Assembly (NCBI GenBank): GCA_002205965.3
Contig: NADL03000451.1
Coordinates: forward strand, 930,001 to 994,000
Source: Kappaphycus alvarezii
Taxonomy: Eukaryota; Rhodophyta; Florideophyceae; Gigartinales; Solieriaceae
Length of the DNA: 64,000 bases
Direction: 5' to 3'
In this document: positions 34,761-46,758 of the stretch, piece by piece
Layout: each line of letters opens with the position of its first letter
Numbering within the stretch: the stretch's first letter is position 1
The notes under the pieces: generated by a model
What the model was told of the DNA's origin: nothing
The model's input: the letters and a program-made list of their open reading frames with translations, nothing else
Database searches by the model: none
Position numbers and translations under genes: made by a program

Positions 34761-35426
34761 GGGGGCCACCAGTATTGATTGACTGCGAGAGGTGTAAAGG
34801 TTGGATTCCCAATAACAAAGAGGGAAAAACGGTTTCAATATTAAGAATAGAGGGTAATTCAACAGTATAACCACTGCAAAGTAGCCAAAAGCCCACTCAG
34901 CAAGCGAGCGGCGTTAGAAGTAAGCACAGAAGATATGGAAAAGGGTAAACTCGGTGGCCTTGCCGGGGATCTCGAGGAGGAGGTTGATGCCAGTTGATGA
35001 ATCGAACGTCATTGAACAAATTGTACATGTGCCAGATTCGGAAGTTGAGCAAGGCGGAGACTGCAATGGTACAGCACCCCGACCACAGCAAATGGAACAT
35101 GATTACAGTGAGGACTTGCCTTTTATCAATTACGGAATGGCTTGTGGTATCGTGATAAGCAGGCAACAGGAACAAAGGTCAGCTGGAGGGGACAGAGAGG
35201 CGACGTGTTACTGCCGTCGTTCAGTAGTTCCTGGGCAGGCGCTAAGAACGAGGAGCTTCGCAAGCAGCGTCAGTGCACAGGTAGTTCACGGACGATGCAG
35301 GAAGTCGGGTAATTTATGGATGTCAATCGAGTTGGTAACGTTCACGATTGGAATACACTTCCTATAAATGAGTTTTCTTTTCGTCATTATGTTCTGAAAA
35401 GAATTGATGACGTTTGAGAAGACATA
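34761..35426. other. No supported gene; possible continuation of LINE relic
   Basis: A plus-strand frame at 34954-35367 (137 residues) and a minus-strand frame at 34897-35175 have no recognisable motif. Confidence 0.35.
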
Positions 35427-36810
35427 ATGATGTTTCAAAAGTATGCAGAAGATAACTTTCAAGCGGCAAAAGACGCATGGAGGCAATTCGCAGAACTGTC
35501 GGTCCTACTTCACTATCTTCTCTTAAGTGTCATCGTTCTTTTTGTCGTACTGTCGCAGGGGCGCACTACCTCACAGCTGCGGATAGGTTGTTGGCCTACG
35601 ACGAGCCCATCGTAGCGAAAGATATGCCTTTGTTGGGAAATGGATTATTAGGGAGTGGTGAAAAGGTTTCGAGATAGATCCCAGTTCTACTTTGAACACT
35701 TCTGTCGTGTTAAGCTGGGAGTGCTCTACCCTTTCGACGGACACGAGGCCTTGCATTTGTCGATGAACAGAGTGAGAGGGACATTCCCGGCAACCCACGA
35801 TGGCTTCTTGATCTGAAGCTCCCCTTCCATTTCCCTCTGCCTCTGGCCCTCATCGCCTTCTATTACCACAAAACCATGGCATCTCTGTGTAGCCACCAGA
35901 AGGAAAAGACGCTTCAGTATTTTACTGAAGCTGGAGACATGTGCTCTTAGTCTAGGTGTGTGGTGGAATGAGGCGGTGGAAGGTGGTCGTCCGTGGATTA
36001 CGACGCATCACAAGATCAACTTTTTTCGTGAGCACTGTTCTTCGATGGTCACCGATACGACTGTCATCGCTGATAAAGTGTTGTATTGCATGGCATCGGC
36101 CACTACAGTGGAGCCAGCATATCCAAATGGTTATACAAGTCATATGGCGGGTTTGATGCTTCGTTCTGGGTTGCTGGTGGCCTACCGGTGGACCATATGA
36201 ACCCTGAGCGAGGCAGAATGACATATGTTGATCCTAAATCTCGCCGTCTCCGTGATGTTCTCCATCAAAGCCCACGCGATGAAATCTGGCGTGCAACACA
36301 AATGAAGGTCAAACTGACAAAAGAATATCTGGTGACAGTTCCAGGCCCGGCTAATTTTGTCATTCAGAGGAAATTGCTCGAGGAGGAAGGGCAAAGCATT
36401 GATAAAAAGATACTCGTGGATCGCTTACGGTAGATGGTTGGGGATACTACACGAAAGCTCAACATGGCGACGAGGGAGCTTGCAGCGGTAATGAATGAAA
36501 AAAAAACATGTACAAGGAATGGGTGCTTGCACCTTATCATGAGATGGCTGTACAGCCACCGTTTCGTCCACCTCCTAACGTAATGCACCAGAGTGACCGT
36601 CGACGTATCCTCAATGATGTTAGTTTCTATCCCCACCGTGATTTTCTGAGTACCCGTCGTCCTGCATTTGTTCCCTCTCGTACGATATTCGAGAGAGGTG
36701 TCAACAGATTTGACGCATGTGAGTATCCATACATGTTCCGTGAGTACAGGAACCGTGATGCTGGTCAGCATGGGGCCTGGCATTCCATGAGGGGTGTTAC
36801 TTCACAATGA
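35427..36810 (+). CDS. Unrecognised coding region, several frames
   Basis: Successive plus-strand frames look coding when joined: one with AGAHYLTAADRLLAYDEP, one with PWITTHHKINFFREHCSSM, a 115-residue frame with ISKWLYKSYGGFDASFWVA and DPKSRRLRDVLHQSPRDEIW, and a 100-residue frame with HQSDRRRILNDVSFYPHRDF and RTIFERGVNRFDACEYPYMF. The residue composition is normal and unlike the opposite strand. No domain is recognised. It follows a LINE fragment and may be part of a mobile element. Confidence 0.35.
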
Positions 36811-38931
36811 TGGCTATCGTGACTGGAATTGTAGAAGCGGGAGCTCCCCTGAGAGATATGCTTGTCGAAGCGAACTGCATACTCCACCTCATTCCTACAT
36901 CCCTCCACCGCAGTATCCATTCACTAGAGGAATTCGTTAGATCTACTTCTTCATTGTTGTCAGTGTTGAGTAAACTTGTTTGTTTGATGATATCCACGTA
37001 TCACTTGCCGTTGCGGGAGAAGGAGGGTGGACACTAGCTCATTCATGGTCATGCAGGGCTGTCGAACAGTTGTCGTGAGAGGTGAAGGTGAATTGAGGGA
37101 TAGGCATGGCCATGCATGGCCATCGAGTGTTGTGGCACAGGTATAAGGTGGTGAAGGGATATAACGATCGGTGGGAAGAGAGAGCGAGAAGATGACATAG
37201 GGGTGCGGCCTCGGTTTGGCGGTGCTGTTATCTGGTGGGGGCCCACCAGGTGCACGATACGTACTGGGGTGTGGCGACGTCGTTGGCTAGTCGGAGTGTG
37301 GCGGTGGTATCGCCAATGTGCCGTTGAAAATTGCGTGTTGAACACCATCATGCTGTTGGAAGTACTATAAACAGCATGGTGGTACTGTAAGGGGCATCAT
37401 GCTGGGAGTGACTAGATTGGTGTGTTGCTGGAGTGGCGGTGCTGAGGTGTTATTGGCAGAGCTGATGTTGGGATGTGTACTGCACCATAGATGCGGCTCA
37501 CAGACCTCGAGATGTTTTGCACTAGATCGAATACGAGAACCGTATCGGTATGCGGTTTACCGGTGTTTTGCTGTCAATCTATCGAGGGTCGGATTATTAG
37601 AGGCACATTTTCTCTCGTCCCTCCATTACGGACAAACGCGCTCCTTTATATCACGCCTACCTGAGTACTGGTGTGGTATCGACCTGCATGATGGCCACTA
37701 TTTACTCAGCGGTGAGTAGCGCGGATCTGGAGCAGTGAAGTCGGTACATACAGGCTACAACCCGGACTGCTGATTCCTAACAGTAGGGATCTCCCGGTGT
37801 GGGCAAAGCGGCATCGATACGGATAGGCTCCAGCCCGGACTGCGTGGCCCCAACACAGACAAGTTCCAGTCCGGACTGCGGTGCACTCTCTTTAGTTTCA
37901 TTTACGTAGTTCCTGTGTCAGACTAGGTTCACTCCCCGACGGCGATGTTTGAATACCTTTCGAGGAGATGTGATCAAGTTAATTCCGTAGTTCTATAAAG
38001 GCAGCCTCCCCTCGACTAGCAAGGCCAAAAGAAAAGAAAAAAGAGCGGGAAGATCTGGCCAACCATATTCACTCATTGCTTTTACTTTAACTCCCCCTTC
38101 TACCTCTTCCAGTACCTATCCTACCCTTTTAACCATTTTCCTTGTCCCAGCAGTGATTCAGCACAGATGTTAACAATAACAATAACAATTGTTTTGGGGT
38201 GGCGGTTTTGGGGCGTTCTTGAGAATTTCGGTTGCCTCTTAAGAGGCGAGCGCGGTCGTGTTGATGGCGGTGGCGGTAGAGGTGACGGCGGACGGGAATT
38301 TGTGAGGTATGTGCCGGCGTTGCGGTGGCTTTTATTTTGGTCCTGGGTATTGTAGTGGCAGTGTTGTCGGGAGTGGCTGTAATACCCTGTGTACAACAAG
38401 TTTTAATATAAATCATCCGATGTCGGTTCCGTTTGGTGTATTGGTTGTGGTATCCTTACTGTGGGTTGTAGAGTCAGCGGTGTTTGGTTGGTGGCGGTAA
38501 TGTTTGGTGTGTAGATGGCGGAAGTTTGGTGTGCAGGGCGCGCGTTCGTACTGTGTGTGGCGGTTTTGATAGTGTTAGTGCATCAACACTACCAGACCTA
38601 TAGCAGTAATGTTGGGTGTGTTGATGCGGTACCAAGTTCTTCGGTTTGACATTGGCAGTGATGTTTGAGACAGGGGTACTACGGTTAGTAGTCGCGGGCT
38701 CAGATGTCTTCGCAATGAGTTGGGAGTGTGTTGGCGAAGCAAGGGTGAACCATGGGTTCCTGTCATTGTACTGGTACCAGCACTAGCTTCTAGCTTCTTA
38801 GTGGCAAGTGGCTTCTCCCAGGAAGCTACTGGTAGCTTTCGGGCAATCAACACGGGATCATCTGCTATTTATCTGTTGAAGTATTGCAGCTGGCAGATGG
38901 ATGCTGTGCCATAGATCTAATTATGGCTGAT
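36811..38931. other. Gene-free stretch with G/T-rich low-complexity DNA
   Basis: The decamer YCCGGACTGC occurs three times at 37761, 37834 and 37871, each preceded by a similar pentamer. From 38190 to 38570 the plus strand is rich in GGCGGT and TTTGGTGTG words. Frames here follow composition. No gene or RNA was recognised. Confidence 0.45.
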
Positions 38932-39796
38932 TCAACTCAAAGCCAATGGCTGGGAGATGCGGAAAATTCGATAATCCAACATTTTTTCAAAAAGCACTAT
39001 TCAACAAATAACACCCTCCGGCTTGTGCCTGAATCTGTTTCCAAGCGCCTTGAACTGTTTCAGCCGTTTGTTAGTGGTGTTGTCCGAGCACGAAAAAACT
39101 TAAAATCCACGTTCCCATCAGTTGACGCGTCCTACTGCACTTTATGTCCTGATAACCCTGGTCCGCAATAACCCTTACCTTGGTTAATAATTGCTGCTTG
39201 AGTCTCAAACGAAATATCTTAACATCGTTGTGCGACCCACAGGGAAACGTCCCATGCGCCCATACAATATACCCCCCCGTACACTGACCCCAACCTCATA
39301 TCTCAACCCTGGACCTCCAAACTTGTGGCTATACCACTTTGGGCTAAACGGCGATGGATCGTTAATCATGAAGTCAGTGCCGTCTACAGACAACTTATAT
39401 TGAGAGTGCTCTCTTCCACGCAGCCGTTTATTCCAGTCAACCTACAATGACTTGGCAGCGATACAAGACGGTATTTGAGGAAAAAAGTAAAGAAAGAACT
39501 TACAATGCTAAGCGAGGCGATTCGCTTCACAACTCTCCAACTCCGAAGTCTGAAGGTCTTCTCGTCCACACCAGCAAGAGCTGCATTAATGTGCTCGTTA
39601 TTGTAGTTTTTCAAAAAAATAGCCCCATAAGAGATGAAGAGTTTCACTCGTAGACGGAGCAGACAGGTCAATAAGTTCCAGGCTTCGGTTGCCACAGTAG
39701 GGTCTACGCCAAAGGCACCACGAAACCGACGGACCTCAGTGACACGGCTATACTGCTCTACCTTCCCAAGGAAAGAAGAGCCGGCGAGATAATGGT
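38932..39796 (-). CDS. DDE transposase (PIF/IS4EU-like, DDE_4 family) with a 62-bp intron
   Basis: Exon 1 has YSRVTEVRRFRGAFGVDPT, LLKNYNNEHINAAL-type residues and WRVVKRIASLSI. An intron at 39442-39503 (GTAAGT..TTGTAG on the minus strand) joins cleanly to VDWNKRLRGREHSQYKLSVD. The first catalytic Asp is in SVDGTDFMINDPSPFSPKWY, followed by HKFGGPGLRYEVGVSV. The second is in VIADQGYQD. A C-terminal NKRLKQFKALGNRFRHK follows. The position that should hold the catalytic Glu (usually HE before the NKRLK motif) reads TP, so this copy may be dead, or a base shift hides it. Two or three frame changes are present. Confidence 0.72.
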
Positions 39797-40534
39797 TGCC
39801 TCAGTTACTCTCGAAAGAGGCATAGTGACTTGTGCATTCCAATAAAGCTGCAACATGCATCCCAACAAGATGCCTGTTTCATCTTAACGGATGCAAAGTA
39901 CAATAATGAAAATAAAAAGTAAAATTTCAGGTTATGCATGGTTCCAAATTTTTTTTCGAATATTTGTCGAATATTTGCCGATATTCGAAGAACATTTGGC
40001 AAATATTCGATTCTGCAAACTTTAAGGCGCTCCGACCTTGATATAATCACCTTTAATGGTAAACTTTCTGCGAATAATTGTGCTACTACTTAAATTCACA
40101 GATCATTGATAGCATTTCTTCATAGCGCTCCCAATCACCGTTAGAGCAGCCTCGTAAAAAACCAAATATTCGTAAAAATCCGAATCTTTACTTTTTTGTC
40201 ATTCTCAGTATAGTGTCATACTCGTCGATCTATAACCATTCCTGGCAAGACAGTATCCACAGTACTGTGATCTAGTAACTTTGGCACCAAAACCGATGGA
40301 AAGAAAGAGTAAAGGCAGCATAAAATGTTTTTTGGTTTTAGAATGCTGCCAGAAAGCGAATCTCGAACATTCGTGCATTGAATATTCGCTTTTTGGGCTA
40401 TATTTTTGGTTCGCTGATGTTCTTTTTTTAAAAAAATCGAACATAAATATCTTGTCGAGGACATACGGTAGGGGGTCGCCTTTGTTGATGAAAACGGAAC
40501 TCAACATAGGACTGCAACTGTACCGCCTGAATTC
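39797..40534. other. AT-rich gene-free stretch with ATATTCG repeats
   Basis: The word AATATTCG or its complement recurs six or more times between 39955 and 40015 and again near 40170-40390. Frames are AT-driven. No gene is supported. Confidence 0.5.
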
Positions 40535-41378
40535 ATGGCCCCAAGTAAGAAATTAACGAAGAATTCGGAGGCAGTCGGCCATTTGCGAAAGTTATTCGAA
40601 TCAAAGCATATCAATGGTGCTGAGAAACCAAAAACTGTATATAAAATGTCTTCCTTAGTTAAGGAGCACAGCTTAAGTGCCTTTCGTTTGTGCTACAATC
40701 GTATGAGGCATGAGTACGAAACTGTTCAAGCAGATGGTATGTGTTTTATTTAATTCTCTACAACACTCTACTTCATTTCTCTATCTCTGACATTCATGTG
40801 TATGCAGCGGACCTCGATGATAACATGTCTGGTGGTTTGGTACGTAGATGTACGTTGGGTGACGATGGGGCTTCTAAAAGGCGAAATTACGAAGAACTTA
40901 TGGGTGAGGACAGCGACTCAGAGGTCAGCACTGCCTCCAAGCTGCCGGCGGAAGCTGCTGTTTTGCATCCAACCCAATTTTTCCCTCTTGCATAGAACCT
41001 GAGACAACAATGAAAAGAGTGAGTCTAGCAATAGTCCTTCCATGAGGTGTGAAAGCAGGTGGATTTAACTATAGTGTTGAGCCCGGGAGGCGAGTGATGT
41101 TTGAACTTACAATAACGTGGCCAAAGCCTCTTAGGTGTTGCAAAGTTTTACATGCGAAGTGGTTACAGAGTAGCGGGCCGGATAAGAAAAATAATTATCA
41201 CCCCAAAATTCTGGCCTTTGAGGCGGCATTGAAAAAGTTGAGGCAGCCTCAGAGGAAGGATGATGATGTTGTTTCTGTTTGGAAAATTCCGCTACCGTTT
41301 CCTGTGGAAACACACGTCCACGATAAGTTTAATATGACCTTGCGAAAGGATGACACTAAGATGCTTTACATTATCTAA
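40535..41378 (+). CDS. Unrecognised spliced gene
   Basis: Starts with ATG at 40535 (MAPSKKLTKNSEAVGHLRKL) and reads 67 codons to a clear intron at 40737-40807 (GTATGT..ATGCAG). It continues in phase with ADLDDNMSGGLVRRC and an acidic GEDSDSEVSTASKLP to a stop at 40995. A further frame, 41049-41378 (VEPGRRVMFELTITWPKPLR, then WKIPLPFPVETHVHDKF), could be a later exon if a second short intron or a base shift intervenes near 41000-41057. The start and splice junction are convincing, but no domain is recognised. It lies among transposon relics and may be element-borne. Confidence 0.45.
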
Positions 41379-41589
41379 CTCAAAGCCTCTGTGGAAACCT
41401 ACGGCCTTGCCAATGATAACCAGGCCTTTGAAGTCGTCTGATAGTAAACTTTTTCTTAAGATAGTAGGTTTTTACGCATCTCCCTGTAGATATTAAGCGA
41501 AAATGTACCCCAGATATTAACTTGGCAGTTGACTACTGGTTCATTATAGCTACTCTGAGTAGTTTAGCTGCATAATTGTTGTTTTCAAA

Positions 41590-43061
41590 TGCAGTTGAAT
41601 ACGCCTCTGATCGATCTTGTGACGGCCTGAGCCTGAAAACCATGTAATATTAGGTCGCACTGCACAATGCACTCGAGATAGAGACGATTTACTCTTTGTT
41701 TCAGCCAGGCCTCGTTCAATCTGGTACGGTCTTTTCGGGTTCCTGGTAAGGCGCGGGAAATGTAGGGACTGGCGATGAAGAAATCAAGCGCGTATGGGTT
41801 GTGAATGAACTCGATGTTGTCAATCAGTATGTCTATTCGTCGGAAGTTGTGGTAGGGAGGGTAAGATTCGCATGGAAAGGTGTATTCGAGCTTTGCACCG
41901 AGTATATTCGAGGGGTGCAGTAGTAGGGTGTAGATTCTGTTTCTCAGGTGGTTTTTTTGACGAAGGACGCCTTAAATGGATGGGCAGTGCATTGCGTGAC
42001 GTCCGAGGGATCTAGCAGTAGACGCGAAGGCTTGTGGGAAAGGACGCATCTCGGGCAAGGTGTGTCGCCATTGAACAGTGGGTTCCTGGGGACGGTAAGG
42101 AACGGGTTACAGGCGAATTGCAGCCAGCAGGAGAGGTTAAGGGCAGTTTCTTGTGCCACTGATTCATATGTGGGTGAGTGGGAGAGGTACTTCATTAGAG
42201 AATCACTTCCATGTTTTCGTGGGAATTATAACTAGAGTTGGTGCCCCTTTTGGTGAATGTTGGTGGTGAGGTCAGTCTGAGTACCTTGTGGGGAACTTCG
42301 CGACTGAAGGCGATGCAGGAGTGGTGCGAGGCGCAAATGCTCAGGGAGCAGTGATGGATGGATTGAGCTGTGTGCCTTGCAGATCTCGTTGGTGAACAGT
42401 TGGCTACCATTGTGTGGGAGTAGATCAATTGAGAGGATCTATACTCTCAACTATAGTTACTGAGTATACTCAGTAGGGAGCCAAAGTAAGAAACTGACTG
42501 AATTGCTGAAATAAGCGTGATTCATAGTCCCTCTTGTGAAAAGGATGGTGCCGCAGAGCCAGGACTCCTGAACAGCTCTGACTCGTCCTACAGCTCTCTG
42601 TGAATACTGTAGAAGGCCCTACGCCTTCGAGAGTATTCACCTAGGGGCCCTCGCAGTTCTTTGTCAAACTTTTTGACTTAAAAGAGGTTGGATGGCGTGA
42701 GGTAGTCCGAAGAGTATAGGTGAGTCGGCATGCGCTTGCACAGTGTCGAAGGAGGTGAAAGGCGTTCTGGGGGTCAGCAATGTGGGTAGGGCACTCCAGA
42801 TTTCTCGAGCGGCATTGAGGCAGTTTTCAACCATGGAGATACAGCCCTGCTCAGTGCCGATATGGTGATCCTAGAATGTTGGTTGGCGCTGGGTAAGGTC
42901 AGAACGTGTACTGCAGATGTTATCGTAAAGGCTAGACCGCCGGAGGAGAGAGGGAGAGTGGCGTACAGCCTGTCGTTGGTATGCAGCGGTCTGTTTATCG
43001 CCTCAACAACCCCTCGCAGTTCTACGTCGAACTGTGTTGAGTGGTGATGCACTCGATTCAA
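41590..43061 (-). mobile_element. LINE 3' fragment: post-RT, zinc-knuckle-like and endonuclease-like parts
   Basis: The minus strand shows RLYATLPLSSGGLAFTITSA (post-RT), then a Cys-rich CPRCVLSHKP segment near 42050, then RRIDILIDNIEF with ALDFFIASPYI. The last two correspond to RPADILV and VAYDITVSSP of the 49-53 kb LINE, the putative PD-(D/E)XK core. The tail ends near LYLECIVQ. Frame changes separate the parts. It lacks the RT catalytic core and is a truncated copy. Confidence 0.55.
42600..42640. repeat. Foldback hairpin inside LINE relic
   Basis: 18-base arms at 42600-42617 and 42623-42640 pair with two mismatches around a 5-base loop. Confidence 0.8.
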
Positions 43062-43314
43062 TTAGGCAAGTATGATATAGTCAATAGCGTCGATCTTTGC
43101 TCTCATTCCGCCAGCGCAGGTCGTTCAGACTGTAATACAGTAATGCTCTATAAAGTAGGCTTGCGATCACTTCTTTTTTTAAGGTGAATAAAATTGTGAA
43201 ACAACGATTGCAATTGAAACTCTATAAACGCCCCTTGTCACACTCAAATCAAACTTCCCAGAGGTTCGATCCTTACCTTTTCCAAATGTTAGCTGACCAA
43301 CTGTATACCGAAGA

Positions 43315-45859
43315 TTATACATGAAGTCTTGCGTAATCTCCGTCTGTCATTCTCAGACAACTGCTTGATAGGCTGTGCCTCCGTTCGCAAGCACTGGGCA
43401 TTAGAGTCTCAAGGGAGAGATCATTAAACTTGAGCATTGCCTGAACATTGTTACCTGACTCGAAGCTGTTGGTGAATTTTTTTGCGAGTCCTCGCAGAAC
43501 TATATCTATAACAGCAACAATGCGAAGTGGCTCTGAGTAACGGCAAAATGTTGTGCTGTCTTTCACTGTAACGTGTGAAGGCGGTAATAAATCGCCCAGC
43601 GACTTCAATAAGGTTAATAACACGTCGCTGCATCCTGACTTTCTCCCCTTGTGTGCTTTCGGAGACTTCCGGACAGTGGAACAACCAGAGAATTATGCGT
43701 AGCAAGCACTACCATTGATTCTGACTTCTGTAAAGTGTGAAACAATATCTCCGTTGTGTTGATCTGCATTTTTGTCCCAACATCCTTACTAGTCATTAAG
43801 GGCACATATGAGACGTCATACGAATCTTCGGCGCAAGGATTTGCCCACTTCAACCTCGCAACAGTCGGAAGGGCTTCTGATGTCTCACTCATATCATTCA
43901 AGGAACTCCATGGCGCGACCATGTACAAAAACTCCTCAAACAGTGTAATTTTGGCTGCTTTTCTACTATCATGCAAAAATGATTTCACGATGCTGAAGAC
44001 AAGCCAGGCTCCGTACTCGGATATACCAGTACGGCTGGGAACATCCTTGACTTCGTACCATGCTTCAAAACATGCGGTCTCTCGAGATTCGACCCATCCT
44101 TATCCTTCTCTTTCAAAGTCGATACAATTTCGTGACGACGCTTAGCAGCGTAAATATCTTCGATCTTTATGAACTTAGGACGCAGAATTTCGGGATGCTC
44201 AATTCTCCCCGAGACTCTAGAGTCAACGTTTTTCTCTACTGATCAACTTTCCTTGGTGTAATGGGATGCAATTCGCCCCGCTCGCATATTCTTTGCAGTT
44301 CCTTTCGGAGTCCGCTGGACTTCTTTCAACAGCATCTGCACCACTCTCAGGGCTACAGGGAGAAGAATTCTGCTGCGGTAATGGCAAAAAATTATCGAAA
44401 TAATTTATCTGCGCGTTGAATATTGCATTGAAAACCATTTGAAGACGAAAAGAACTATGCCTTTTAGGTATTTCGTCTCTCCATGTTGACCGAGCCTGAC
44501 CAGGTAGCAGTGCGAACATGATGGCCCTCTCGGCATCGGTAGCCCTCTGCTCTGGAGTCCTTATCTCATCGTCCATTGTTCTGATGATCTCATCTGCTAC
44601 AACACAGCAGAGCACACGACGCAGTGATCTTTCGTCAAAAACCCACCTTGCGTGATTCGTTTCCACTTTGAGCTTAGCTATGAAATCATTCTGAGAAGTG
44701 ACTTCCGGGAGACTGTCGGTCGAGGGTATCGGAGCTCCGACTCTGTTGTAAATACTTTTTTCACAATCGATATTTCAGTCATGATTGCGTCCACTTTCCC
44801 GGAAATAGCTCCTACTTCATTCGAAAAAATGCCTGACTCCCTCCTCTAATTTCAGCAGATACTAACGCAATATTTCTTCGGAGAGACAAGAAATGTTTGT
44901 GACAAAAGCTCCCTATCCAATCCTACTATTTCTTGGTCTTCATCAGGCTGTTCAGCTCGCATTTTCACTAGAGCTGAAGGATCCGCGTCGTTATCGACTT
45001 CTCCATTGTCAAATAAGCTTCTCCACTTCGTTCCAGTCAATAGTTTGCTTCTTTTTTCCCCAGCACTATTTATATTGAACTCGAGAGCAGGAATTACATG
45101 AACAGCATTAGTGTCGTTGCCGTCGTCCGACGGGATGTCTTTGACGCTTTGTTCCCTGTCCATACTTACTGGATTTCGCTTCCATTGATTTGCAACCGTA
45201 AACGGTTTGAAGTATTCTAATTCAGCATTCACATCATCGATATTCTCATCGTCAAAAAAAAGATCAACTTCACTCTTCTTAACTTGTTTTGTATTGGGTA
45301 CTTCTTCATCTTCCGGGGACCTTACATCAGACCGCTCCCAGTTCTGGGTCATCTCTGCCTCTGCTATCGAAGCCATGTCTCGCCTGAGTTTCTTGACTGT
45401 TTTGGACTTAATTGCCCTTTTGGCGGACCTTTTTCGTGCTCGGCCATTGTTTCGATTAGGCGGTAGGACTAATTGAGTTGATAAGAATGACAATGGAGTG
45501 GTAGAAAGAGTTGAAGGGTCGGGAGAGTGTTTACCAACACTGTGGGGTATTACACTGGGTTCGATCATATTGTTCACGTGAATATGAGCAACACCAGGCA
45601 GCACAAATAAGTTCCTTTTTTTAAAAAAATAATTTTATCTATCTTTAACTTACTGCGCATTGTAGTCAAAGGGTCATACCTATGTTCCTCGTCCCGTCTT
45701 GGGAGAAAACGTGTTGCATACTTGTTGCTGGCCTGCACTCTGTGTTTCGATTTTCCCGCCACTGACTCAGGGATCCGGCACTTGTCATCGGAACGATTTC
45801 TACGCGATATATAACCGCTTACGTTATATCTGCAGGTACCTGTGCATATTTCAGCCGAC
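43315..45859 (-). CDS. Unrecognised large gene, several exons or frames
   Basis: The minus strand carries long normal-composition frames. One at 44852-45604 (250 residues) is highly charged (RARKRSAKRAIKSKTVKKLR, then acidic). One at 44223-44666 contains WVFDERSLRRVLCCVVADEI and AERAIMFALLPGQARSTWRD. Two follow at 43614-43988 and 43315-43623. An upstream exon ends at LTTMRS with a strong donor GTAAGT near 45645-45650. The basic then acidic N-terminal half suggests a nuclear protein. No domain is recognised. The candidate start codon overlaps that of the divergent gene at 45860. Confidence 0.4.
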
Positions 45860-46288
45860 ATGCCTAAGATTCGATCATGCCGAGGCTCTGATACCACTTT
45901 ACTGTCTGAACTGGACACTATAGGGGTGCTATGGGAGATCGATGATGGCACGACCAAGCGGGGGAAGGCTGCTGTGAAGACGATCATGTTGTTTGAAGAT
46001 ATGAAAGATGATTCTGGACAACAGGTTTTGGCGAATGCAGTCCTGCATTACGAATCACTGAAACTCGACAATAAGGTTTATGAAGCATCGGAAGATGAGG
46101 TTCAATTTTTGTCAGGTCATTCGGTACGGGTGAAAGAAGAAGATATCTATGTTAACAGCAACCCATGTCTAGAGTGGCGGGTGTTTGTTGATAAATTTTC
46201 TGGCCGGGCGCATGAACAGCGGTCACTTTCGTCTGATAGTGAATGTGATTGCGGGTCGCAAGGACTGAAACGAAGGAAGTTAATATGA
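45860..46288 (+). CDS. Unrecognised 142-residue protein with basic C-terminus
   Basis: ATG at 45860 opens an unbroken frame (MPKIRSCRGSDTTLLSELDT) with EEDIYVNSNPCLEWRVFVDK near residue 95 and a nuclear-type end LKRRKLI. A TTTCAG directly upstream may be a splice acceptor, so an upstream exon is possible. Its stop overlaps the ATG of the next gene (46285). It is divergent from the unrecognised gene on the other strand. Function unknown. Confidence 0.45.
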   Translation: MPKIRSCRGSDTTLLSELDTIGVLWEIDDGTTKRGKAAVKTIMLFEDMKDDSGQQVLANAVLHYESLKLDNKVYEASEDEVQFLSGHSVRVKEEDIYVNSNPCLEWRVFVDKFSGRAHEQRSLSSDSECDCGSQGLKRRKLI

Positions 46289-46557
46289 GTAGAAAGCGGG
46301 TGCGGCAGTCGTACAAGATGATGGAAAAGACATTGAAGAAGATGTGCGAGAGCCACACGCTGCTGAATGCCAAGGTTGGGGAAATGGGAAGACGAATAGA
46401 TGTGAACTCCGAGATGCTGCGAAGTAGGAGGTCTCCCTCTTCGAGCAAGACAGTAGAGAGTCTAAATAATGTGCTGCGTCACAAGTTGTTTGTTCTTATG
46501 CAGCGTGCTCTGAGAACTCCGACGAGCAAGGATATTAGAGGGCACCAACGACTATAA
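46285..46557 (+). CDS. Small coiled-coil protein, unrecognised
   Basis: ATG at 46285 overlaps the end of the previous frame by one codon plus one base. The 90 residues are Lys/Arg-rich and helical (KMMEKTLKKMCESHTLLNAK, then KVGEMGRRIDVNSEMLRS) with heptad-like spacing. This may be the continuation of the upstream protein through a base shift rather than a separate gene. Confidence 0.4.
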   Translation: MSRKRVRQSYKMMEKTLKKMCESHTLLNAKVGEMGRRIDVNSEMLRSRRSPSSSKTVESLNNVLRHKLFVLMQRALRTPTSKDIRGHQRL

Positions 46558-46758
46558 GCGGGCAAAGGGAGTCCTCTTCCATGTTGTCCGTTTGTCCGGC
46601 GACTGTATATTGGAACACTTCAGCGCTTTCGCTCAAAGCATTTTATTCTGGAACAGCGCAAGAGGTAACTGAGAAGTCCTGCTTTCCCCGCCTTTCACTA
46701 CACACAAGACCCAGCAGACAATGTAAAGTAATTCTGTATATCGTTCGCGTCCATCGGT

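Noticed and set aside
37761..37880. Three CCGGACTGC words, considered as a CRISPR-like or regular array
   Set aside because: Spacing is irregular (about 73 and 37 bp), copies are short and the genome is eukaryotic.
43262..43276. GAGGTTCGATCC resembling a tRNA B box
   Set aside because: No T-stem pairing, no A box at the right distance and no acceptor stem.
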